Below, in pieces: positions 1-5,442 of a stretch of DNA of 12,718 nucleotides. This stretch comes from Caldifarciminota bacterium UBA6260 (lineage in GTDB: Bacteria; Hydrothermota; 32-111). A program made the position numbers and the translations under genes. Position 1 is the first letter of the stretch; each line of letters opens with the position of its first letter. The notes under the pieces were generated by a model that did not search any database, was not told the origin of the DNA, and worked only from the letters and a program-made list of their open reading frames with translations. Location of the stretch: contig DJVI01000025.1 in assembly GCA_002441125.1 (NCBI GenBank), positions 1 through 12,718 of the forward strand, in the 5' to 3' direction.

Positions 1-23
1 ACCACAAATGGTGCGATTAAGAC
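1..23 (-). CRISPR. Possible truncated leader-proximal CRISPR repeat at the window edge
   Basis: Read on the minus strand, this stretch begins GTCTTAATCGCACC and ends TGTGGT at the window edge. This resembles the first three quarters of the roughly 30-nt repeats that start GTTTTAATCG(T/C)ACC and end ATTGAAAC. It has a small internal dyad (ACCA/TGGT). It lies just downstream of a consensus minus-strand promoter in AT-rich DNA, the usual leader-repeat layout. Only one incomplete copy is visible, so no repetition can be shown, and the similarity is from memory of the repeat family. It could instead be the end of an unrelated gene or spacer sequence. Confidence 0.4.
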
Positions 24-43
24 CCGATATTAAATTTAGTTTT

Positions 44-72
44 ATTATATACTTAAAAGCAAAAAAAGTCAA
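44..72 (-). promoter_or_regulatory. Sigma-70 promoter firing off the left edge (putative CRISPR leader promoter)
   Basis: On the minus strand the -35 box is TTGACT (72-67) and the -10 box is a perfect TATAAT (49-44), with a 17-nt spacer. The predicted start is near 37. Transcription would run leftward into the putative repeat after about 14 nt. The surrounding DNA to about position 205 is AT-rich and non-coding, as in a CRISPR leader. If the repeat call is wrong, this is still a credible promoter for whatever lies to the left. Confidence 0.55.
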
Positions 73-75
73 TAT

Positions 76-125
76 TTTTCTGTCTATCTATGGTAGAGCA
101 AAAAAGTAGGGGGTTAGACAGAAAA
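76..125. repeat. 11-bp perfect inverted repeat with 28-nt loop
   Basis: TTTTCTGTCTA (76-86) is the exact reverse complement of TAGACAGAAAA (115-125). The loop contains a short G-run (109-113). It sits upstream of the minus-strand promoter. The long loop and lack of a GC-rich stem argue against a simple terminator. It could be a protein-binding site or a leader element. Its function is unknown. Confidence 0.5.
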
Positions 126-173
126 TTTTTATTTTAAATATTTATAATTTAAATAATATTATAAAAATTATTA

Positions 174-201
174 TTTACTTCTAAAATATAACCAATATAA
201 T
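174..201 (+). promoter_or_regulatory. Promoter of the EamA transporter gene, likely leaderless
   Basis: A TATAAT -10 box (196-201) has a plausible TTTACT -35 box (174-179) 16 nt upstream. The predicted transcription start falls at about 207-210, on or next to the ATG at 210. No Shine-Dalgarno-like sequence is present before that ATG. Confidence 0.45.
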
Positions 202-209
202 TCATCATT

Positions 210-1055
210 ATGTTTTTTGCTTTTTTGGCTGCATTTTTGATCGGTGTTGCTGATGGTTGTTCAAAATATGCTATCAGCAAATTAAAAACTGGAAGATTGA
301 TGCTTATTTCAAGTGTTATCCAGATTTTTTTGAATTTTCTTTTCTTCAGAATTCTAAATGGGCAGTTCCCCGGATTAAATATAATTTTAAAACTTTCTCT
401 TGTTCAAATACTTTCTGCGATAGCATACCTTTTTTATGTTATAGCACTTTATTATGGAAATGTCTCCATAATAACAGCAATAATTTCCTCATCTTCAATT
501 TTTACGGTCCTACTTGGAACTTTTATTTTAAAAGAAAAAATAGGTTATCTCCAATATTTTGGTATTTTTCTTATAATTTTGGGAAGTTTTGGAATCTCTT
601 ATGAAAAGAATAAAATCTCCAAAGATGAAAAAAAATTTTTATGGCTTTTATTAACAATCATTTCAACCGTCCTTTGGGGAATTTGGGCATTTTTAATAAA
701 AGTTGTTGTATCAGATGTTAAACCTTTTGAACTTTCATTTTTTAACTCAACTTTCTCTTTCATTTTTCTTCTCCCATACATATTATTTTCAATCAGAAAA
801 GAAAAGAATGTTTCTCTTAGTTTTTTACCTTTACTCTCTTCAATACTTTTCGCTCTATTCGTTTTTGGAGGCTTAATTTCCTTTTATTTCTCAACATCAA
901 AAATTTCAGTTTCCCTATCCTTCCCGATTTTTTGCTCATCTCCCTTGATAACAGCGATATTCTCTTCAATATTTTTTAAGGAAAAATTACAAAAACATCA
1001 ATACTTTTCACTTTTTTTGATAATATTTAGTTTGTTTTTGATAAATCTAAGTTAA
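210..1055 (+). CDS. EamA/DMT-family (drug/metabolite) transporter
   Basis: This is a 281-residue inner-membrane protein made almost entirely of hydrophobic helices, about ten by eye. It has the internal duplication of the EamA fold: one half at roughly residues 1-125 and another from about 142 to 281. Each half ends with a characteristic segment where a helix is followed by a short Lys/Glu loop (FILKEKIGYLQYFGIFLIIL in the first half, FFKEKLQKHQYFSLFLIIF in the second). The length is normal for the family, which exports or imports small metabolites; the substrate cannot be told from sequence. The ATG at 210 is chosen because the protein starts directly with the first helix and a TATAAT box lies 8 nt upstream. 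No ribosome binding site precedes it. It is followed after 35 nt by another carrier with its own promoter. Confidence 0.85.
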   Translation: MFFAFLAAFLIGVADGCSKYAISKLKTGRLMLISSVIQIFLNFLFFRILNGQFPGLNIILKLSLVQILSAIAYLFYVIALYYGNVSIITAIISSSSIFTVLLGTFILKEKIGYLQYFGIFLIILGSFGISYEKNKISKDEKKFLWLLLTIISTVLWGIWAFLIKVVVSDVKPFELSFFNSTFSFIFLLPYILFSIRKEKNVSLSFLPLLSSILFALFVFGGLISFYFSTSKISVSLSFPIFCSSPLITAIFSSIFFKEKLQKHQYFSLFLIIFSLFLINLS

Positions 1056-1056
1056 A

Positions 1057-1084
1057 TTGAATAAATTTTATTTTCTGTTATAAT
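1057..1084 (+). promoter_or_regulatory. Promoter of the AEC transporter gene, likely leaderless
   Basis: TTGAAT (1057-1062) and a perfect TATAAT (1079-1084) are separated by 16 nt. The -10 box ends only 6 nt before the ATG at 1091, and those 6 nt are all T. Transcription would therefore start at or within a base or two of the start codon. The promoter occupies the whole intergenic gap after the EamA stop. Confidence 0.5.
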
Positions 1085-1090
1085 TTTTTT

Positions 1091-2029
1091 ATGCAGATTT
1101 TCTGGTCAACTTTTAGTGCAGTTTTAGGTTTAATCGCAATAGGTGTTTTGGGATTTTTTCTTCTTTCCAGAAAATTTTTAAATGAGAATATTTTTTCCAT
1201 TCTTTCAACTCTCTCTCTTGAAATCTCTTTACCTTTGATGATCTTTTCAGATATTTTAACAAAATTTGAACCCTCTCAACAAAAGGATTGGTATCTTTAT
1301 CCCCTTTACTGGATTGGAACAACGATTTTTATATTTGTACTTTCTTACCTTGGTAAATTTCTCTCCCCTAAAGAACACCGCAAAGAATTTTTCGTTTCAC
1401 TACTATTCCAAAATGGCATTTTTTTCCCACTCGCAATATTTTCAACTATTCCATCATTTAATAGTTACAAAACAGACCTTTTCCTTTTTATGATCTTTTA
1501 CGCTGCCTTCTTTTTCAACTTTTTCTCATTCTTTTTCAATGGAAAAATAGAAAAACTTAATATTTTAAAAACATTCCATCCTGTTCTTATAGCAACAATT
1601 ATAGGGATCACTTTAAAATTAACTGGAATCTCAAAATTGGTACCAAATTTTTTAATAGATGCATCTAAAATGGTTGGTGCTATGTCTATTCCACTTTTAC
1701 TTTTGATTCTTGGCGGAAATATATATGTTGATTTAAAAATCTCAAAAAAGTTTTTTTTCAAAACTATTTTTCTTTTCGTTCTTCTAAAAAATTTTATCTT
1801 CCCTTTGGCTGTAATATTAATCCTTTATCTGTTGAAATTACCTAAAAATTTATCAACGATAATACTTCTTCAACTTGCCGTTCCACCTATAACTGCTTTA
1901 CCTGTTCTTGTTGAAAGAAATGGAGGTAACAAGATTATTACAAACCAACTCTTACTATTTTCTTTTTTGGTTTCACCTTTTTCAATAGCATTATCTATAC
2001 TTCTACTTTATAGATTTCTTAACTTTTAG
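1091..2029 (+). CDS. AEC-family (auxin efflux carrier-like) permease
   Basis: This is a 312-residue polytopic membrane protein with about ten hydrophobic helices. Features typical of the AEC/PIN-type carrier family include an early ISLPLMIF segment in the second helix. The second half contains a central MSIPLLLLILGG stretch and a QLAVPPITALPVL segment. Bacterial members move organic acids or other small anions across the inner membrane; the substrate here is unknown. The length is normal and the frame intact. The start is supported by the helix beginning right after the ATG and by the adjacent TATAAT. There is no Shine-Dalgarno site. The last 27 nt overlap the end of mazG on the opposite strand, with no terminator hairpin visible between them. 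Confidence 0.8.
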   Translation: MQIFWSTFSAVLGLIAIGVLGFFLLSRKFLNENIFSILSTLSLEISLPLMIFSDILTKFEPSQQKDWYLYPLYWIGTTIFIFVLSYLGKFLSPKEHRKEFFVSLLFQNGIFFPLAIFSTIPSFNSYKTDLFLFMIFYAAFFFNFFSFFFNGKIEKLNILKTFHPVLIATIIGITLKLTGISKLVPNFLIDASKMVGAMSIPLLLLILGGNIYVDLKISKKFFFKTIFLFVLLKNFIFPLAVILILYLLKLPKNLSTIILLQLAVPPITALPVLVERNGGNKIITNQLLLFSFLVSPFSIALSILLLYRFLNF

Positions 2030-2776
2030 TTTCTTTTTTGCTTTATTCCAATACTTATCAAGTTCATCAAGAGATAAATTCTCAAAATCCTTTTTGTCTT
2101 TTCTAATAAGTTCTTCCATCCTTTTAAACCTTTCGGCAAATTTTATCGTTGATTTTCTTAAAGAGATTTCAGAATCAACCTCAAATCTGTTGGCAAGATG
2201 AACGAGTGTGAAAAAAATATCTCCAATCTCATCCTCTATCTGATTTTTATTTTTTGCTTTTTTTAATTCATCTATCTCTTCATCAATCTTTTTATAGACA
2301 TCTTCAACCTTTTCCCACTCAAATTTCTTACTCGATGCTTTTTTCTGAACTTTATAAGCCAAAATCAGTGATGGAAGATAAACAGGGATATTATCCATTA
2401 TCGATTTATGATTCCTTTCATTTTTCTTTATTTCAACCCAGTTTCTCAAAACATCTCTTTCATCTTTGACCTTAACATCTCCAAAAATATGTGGATGCCT
2501 TCTTTTCAATTTTTTTTCAAGGTTTTCAAGAACATCTTTTAGTTTGAACTCCCCCCTTTCCTCTCCTATCGCTGAATGCAAAAGAACCTGAAGTAAAATA
2601 TCTCCAAGTTCATCAACAATTTTATTTTTATCTTTTTTATCTATAGCATCAACAAGTTCATAAGACTCTTCAACAACAAATCTTCTTAAAGATCTGTGCG
2701 TTTGTTTTTTGTCCCAAGGACATTCACTCCTCAACTTTTTTACTACCTTTACAACCTTTTCAAAATCTTTTTCCAT
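2003..2776 (-). CDS. mazG: MazG nucleoside triphosphate pyrophosphohydrolase
   Basis: This 257-residue protein is a full-length two-domain MazG. The family hydrolyses (d)NTPs to the monophosphate and pyrophosphate, cleaning the nucleotide pool in the cytoplasm. The N-terminal domain carries the CPWD motif (residues 19-22) and the metal-binding EExxE...ExxD set (E36, E37, E40, E56, D59). The C-terminal domain repeats it (E166, E167, E170, E183, D186). The segment RRHPHIFGDV (92-101) is also diagnostic. It is the last gene of the iscR-iscS-iscU operon: its ATG shares one base with the TGA of iscU (TGATG), so translation is probably coupled. Its 3' end overlaps the convergent AEC gene by 27 nt. 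The link with iron-sulfur assembly is positional only. Confidence 0.93.
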   Translation of the reverse strand: MEKDFEKVVKVVKKLRSECPWDKKQTHRSLRRFVVEESYELVDAIDKKDKNKIVDELGDILLQVLLHSAIGEERGEFKLKDVLENLEKKLKRRHPHIFGDVKVKDERDVLRNWVEIKKNERNHKSIMDNIPVYLPSLILAYKVQKKASSKKFEWEKVEDVYKKIDEEIDELKKAKNKNQIEDEIGDIFFTLVHLANRFEVDSEISLRKSTIKFAERFKRMEELIRKDKKDFENLSLDELDKYWNKAKKKLKVKKSIK

Positions 2777-3159
2777 CAGTTCTGCTCTTTCTCTTTTTTC
2801 TTTTTTAGATAATCTTCAATAGCTGCCTTTATACCATCCTCAGCAAGAACAGAACAATGGGTTTTTATCGCTGGCAAACCTCCAAGTTGATCAACAACAT
2901 CCTTGTTTGTTATCTTCAACGCTTCCTCTATAGTCTTTCCTTTAACAAGGTCTGTGGTTATCGATGAAGATGCAATAGCAGCAACACAACCAAAAGTTTC
3001 GAATTTTACATCAACTATAACATCATTGTCAACTTTAATATATATCACCATCTCATCTCCACACTGTGGATTTCCAACTTTTCCGACTCCATCGGGATCT
3101 TCCATTTTGCCATAGTTGTGTGGATTTCTGAAATGATCCATTACAGTTTTACTATACAT
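2776..3159 (-). CDS. iscU: IscU/NifU-type iron-sulfur cluster scaffold
   Basis: This 127-residue cytoplasmic scaffold receives sulfur from the adjacent cysteine desulfurase and iron, builds [2Fe-2S]/[4Fe-4S] clusters and passes them on. All three ligand cysteines of the family are present: C33 in NPQCGDE, C58 in FGCVAAIASSS and C102 in THCSVLAEDGIK. Asp35 follows the first. Only the N-terminal scaffold domain of NifU is present, so the length fits IscU. The Hsc chaperone-recognition loop, LPPVK in E. coli IscU, reads LPAIK here, and no hscA or hscB is nearby. The ATG at 3159 has an AAAGGAGA site 6-8 nt upstream and lies 10 nt after the iscS stop. A Lys/Glu-rich tail ends the protein. Confidence 0.93.
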   Translation of the reverse strand: MYSKTVMDHFRNPHNYGKMEDPDGVGKVGNPQCGDEMVIYIKVDNDVIVDVKFETFGCVAAIASSSITTDLVKGKTIEEALKITNKDVVDQLGGLPAIKTHCSVLAEDGIKAAIEDYLKKKKEKEQN

Positions 3160-3169
3160 AAATTCTCCT

Positions 3170-4333
3170 TTATTGTTTATAAGGTGATATTTTTCTTATT
3201 CTTTCAACAACTTCTTTAAGTTTTTCTATCGTATATTTTATCTCATCTTCAGTATTGTATTTACTGAGTGAAAATCTTATAGAACTATGGCATATAGCAT
3301 GATCTCTTCCCATCGCCATAATAACATGACTTGGTTCAAGGCTTCCCGATGTACATGCTGAACCTGTTGATACACCTATTCCAAAATCGTTTAGTGAAAA
3401 GAGTATCGATTCTCCCTCTATTCCTTTAAAAGAATAGTTTAAAGTGTTGAAAACACTATTTTCTGGAGTATTAGATATTACACCTTCTATATTCTTTTCT
3501 ATCCCCTCTTTTAACATCATTTTCAGTTTATAAATCTTTTCTTTATGTTCTTCGAGTTCATCGTAGGCTATTTCAAGTGCTTTCGCTATTCCCATAATAT
3601 ATGGAACATTCTCTGTAGAAGGTCTTAAATTTTTCTCATGATGACCACCATGGAACAATGGTATAGGATTTATTCCATTTCTTTTGTAAAGTATTCCAAT
3701 ACCTTTTGGAGCATGGAATTTATGTCCAGATAGTGACATCATATCAACATTCAACTTTTTCACATCAAGTGGTAGTTTCCCTGCCGCCTGTACTGCATCT
3801 GTATGAAAATAAATTCCTTTCTCTTTTGCGATCTTCCCTATCTCTTCTATAGGTTGAATAGCACCAGTTTCATTGTTCGCATACATTATAGAAATTATTA
3901 TAGTATCATTCCTTATAAGTGATTTCAGATGATCGAGATCAATGATTCCATCATTGTTAACTTTAACAAGAGAGTATTCAAAACCTTCCTTTTTGCCTAA
4001 ATATTCAACAGCGTTTAAAACTGCATGATGTTCAATCGCTGATGTTATAATATGTTTACCTTTGTTCTGATATCTTCTCACAACACCTTTTATAGCCAAA
4101 TTATCAGATTCGGTTCCTGAACCTGTAAAATATATCTCTGATGCATCGCAATTTAAAATCTTTGCAACCCTTTGCCTTGCATTCTCTATCGCTTCTTTTG
4201 CTTCCTGACCGAGATCATAGAGTGAAGATGGATTTCCATAAACCTCTGTAAAGTATTTCTGCATCTCTTTAACAACAATATCATCAACTTTTGTTGTTGC
4301 ATTGTTATCAAGATAAATAAATTTCTTTTCCAT
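3170..4333 (-). CDS. iscS: NifS/IscS-type cysteine desulfurase
   Basis: This 387-residue PLP enzyme takes sulfur from L-cysteine, forming a protein persulfide and alanine, and supplies it to the IscU scaffold encoded next to it. YLDNNATT opens the protein, as in the family. The PLP-binding lysine is K205 in LSGHKFHAPKG, with HTDAVQAAGK (177-186) just upstream. The catalytic cysteine is C327 in the mobile loop TGSACTSGS, a group I (IscS/NifS) arrangement. The EHHAV motif (101-105) supplies the usual histidine. A small variation is RPSTEN where many homologues have R-x-GTEN. The ATG follows the iscR TAA directly, and its ribosome site (AAAGGAG) lies within the last codons of iscR. Confidence 0.95.
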   Translation of the reverse strand: MEKKFIYLDNNATTKVDDIVVKEMQKYFTEVYGNPSSLYDLGQEAKEAIENARQRVAKILNCDASEIYFTGSGTESDNLAIKGVVRRYQNKGKHIITSAIEHHAVLNAVEYLGKKEGFEYSLVKVNNDGIIDLDHLKSLIRNDTIIISIMYANNETGAIQPIEEIGKIAKEKGIYFHTDAVQAAGKLPLDVKKLNVDMMSLSGHKFHAPKGIGILYKRNGINPIPLFHGGHHEKNLRPSTENVPYIMGIAKALEIAYDELEEHKEKIYKLKMMLKEGIEKNIEGVISNTPENSVFNTLNYSFKGIEGESILFSLNDFGIGVSTGSACTSGSLEPSHVIMAMGRDHAICHSSIRFSLSKYNTEDEIKYTIEKLKEVVERIRKISPYKQ

Positions 4334-4732
4334 TTATTCTCCTTTTATAAAATTTTCTATAGTAAAACTTTCAAAAACTTTATCAAGTTGCTTGTTCAAA
4401 CTGTTCATACTTTTACTTATTATACATCTGTTTTTACTCAGACAAACTTTTGAATTGTAACATTCAACAAACTTTTTTCTATTCTCTATATCCTCTACGA
4501 TCTTTTTTAAAGAGATATTTTTACTTCCCTCATTCAGTGTGTATCCTCCCTGAGGACCCATCTCACTTTTAATATAACCGAGTTTTAAAATTTTTGAAAT
4601 TATTTTTCTTGTGAATGGTTTTGAAAAATTTGTTATCTTAACTATATCGTTAAGTGAAAGATACTTACCTTCATTCTTTCCTAAAGCAGCGAGAGTAGCA
4701 ATTGCACATTCAAGTTCTTTAGTTATTTTCAT
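4334..4732 (-). CDS. iscR: Rrf2-family iron-sulfur regulator, IscR-like
   Basis: This 132-residue transcription factor has an N-terminal winged helix, including the family's GPQGGYTL wing (59-66). A short linker carries three cysteines spaced C91-x5-C97-x5-C103. This is exactly the spacing of the [2Fe-2S] ligands of E. coli IscR (C92, C98, C104), so cluster sensing is likely. The fourth ligand, His107 in E. coli, has no obvious equivalent: IIS follows C103. It heads the iscS-iscU-mazG operon and abuts iscS. A 25-bp palindrome overlapping its own promoter and start codon suggests autorepression. AAGGTG lies 4 nt before the ATG. Similarity to other Rrf2 regulators such as CymR cannot be excluded, but the cysteines and neighbours favour IscR. 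Confidence 0.88.
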   Translation of the reverse strand: MKITKELECAIATLAALGKNEGKYLSLNDIVKITNFSKPFTRKIISKILKLGYIKSEMGPQGGYTLNEGSKNISLKKIVEDIENRKKFVECYNSKVCLSKNRCIISKSMNSLNKQLDKVFESFTIENFIKGE

Positions 4733-4755
4733 ATTACACCTTTTTAGTATAATAT
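4731..4755 (-). promoter_or_regulatory. Putative IscR-type operator (25-bp palindrome)
   Basis: On the minus strand the arms ATATTATAC and GTGTAATAT are complementary at 8 of 9 positions around a 7-nt spacer, 25 nt in total. The E. coli IscR type-1 consensus is also a 25-nt palindrome. It shares the ATA and TAT ends, the ACT followed by A/T-rich centre, and the GT of the right arm. The remaining positions differ. The site covers the -10 box, the ribosome site and the first two bases of the iscR ATG, where binding would block transcription. Confidence 0.45.
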
Positions 4756-4778
4756 AAATCGAAATAAAAAAAAGTCAA
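4749..4778 (-). promoter_or_regulatory. Promoter of the iscR-iscS-iscU-mazG operon
   Basis: TTGACT (4778-4773) is followed by TATTAT (4754-4749) at 18 nt, or by TATATT (4756-4751) at 16 nt. The predicted start is about 4742-4744, giving a very short 5' UTR of 10-12 nt with the ribosome site at its tip. No clear terminator separates it from the upstream DUF4159 gene, so some read-through is possible. Confidence 0.6.
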
Positions 4779-4785
4779 CAGGAAA

Positions 4786-5442
4786 CTATTTGAAAAGTGA
4801 ATAAAAAATTATGTTTGTACCCATTTTAAAGGATTCTATCCTTTTGCTTTCAGGATCCTTATATTTTTCAGGATATGTCCATCCATCAGATATATTCGTG
4901 TTATAGAGAAAAAGGACGCCTATCTTATCTTTTACGAATATAGCGTAAACATCTGGAGGTCCGGGATAATGCTCATGCATTTTTGGAAACTTTTTCAATT
5001 CAAAAAAGGTATTCAAAAGTTCACAATTTTTATCGAGAGAGAGTTTTACAAGTTCCCTATCAGGGAAAAGGTCTTTTAAGAATTTTCTTATATCTTTATC
5101 GAATCCATAATCATCATCTATAAGCAAAAAACCACCTTCGAGTATATAATCTCTTAAATTCTGAATATCATCTTTATTATATTTCAAACCCCCATGTCCA
5201 ACCATAAAAAGGAAAGGATATTTTTTTATATTTTTGTCTGATAGTTCAAGAACAATCTCATTAGTATCCATCCTAAGTGGAGTATTCTCATTAACGAATT
5301 TTGAAAGAAGTTTTAAATTTTCTGGATCGTTATACCAATCTCCTCCATCATATTTCAACCTTACAGGTGTAAAATCGAAGGAGAAAATATTTATTGAAAA
5401 AAAAGTAAGCGAATATAAAAGTATTAATCTAAAAATTTCCAG
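4786..5442 (-). CDS. Secreted DUF4159-domain protein, start at CTG
   Basis: The protein has 218 residues if started at CTG 5442. After a hydrophobic signal-like segment (residues 3-20, from FRLILLY to IF) comes KYDGGDWYNDP (30-40). The DUF4159 hallmarks follow: FLFMVGHGG, the LRDYILEGGFLLIDDDYG segment, a KLSLDKNCELL region, and a C-terminal SDGWTYPEKY stretch. The family's function is not established; the fold resembles glutamine-amidotransferase-like domains. I chose CTG because AGGAGG (5454-5449) sits exactly 6 nt upstream and this start adds a good signal peptide. The next usable start, TTG at 5358, is inside the conserved domain and has poor spacing. The gene overlaps the end of the upstream barrel gene by 19 nt, so the two are probably translated together. 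Domain confidence is high; start confidence is moderate. Confidence 0.82.
   Translation of the reverse strand: MEIFRLILLYSLTFFSINIFSFDFTPVRLKYDGGDWYNDPENLKLLSKFVNENTPLRMDTNEIVLELSDKNIKKYPFLFMVGHGGLKYNKDDIQNLRDYILEGGFLLIDDDYGFDKDIRKFLKDLFPDRELVKLSLDKNCELLNTFFELKKFPKMHEHYPGPPDVYAIFVKDKIGVLFLYNTNISDGWTYPEKYKDPESKRIESFKMGTNIIFYSLFK

Noticed and set aside
5358..5360. TTG at 5358 as the start of the DUF4159 protein
   Set aside because: It lies inside the conserved domain entry, the AAGG directly abuts it without spacing, and it would remove the signal peptide.
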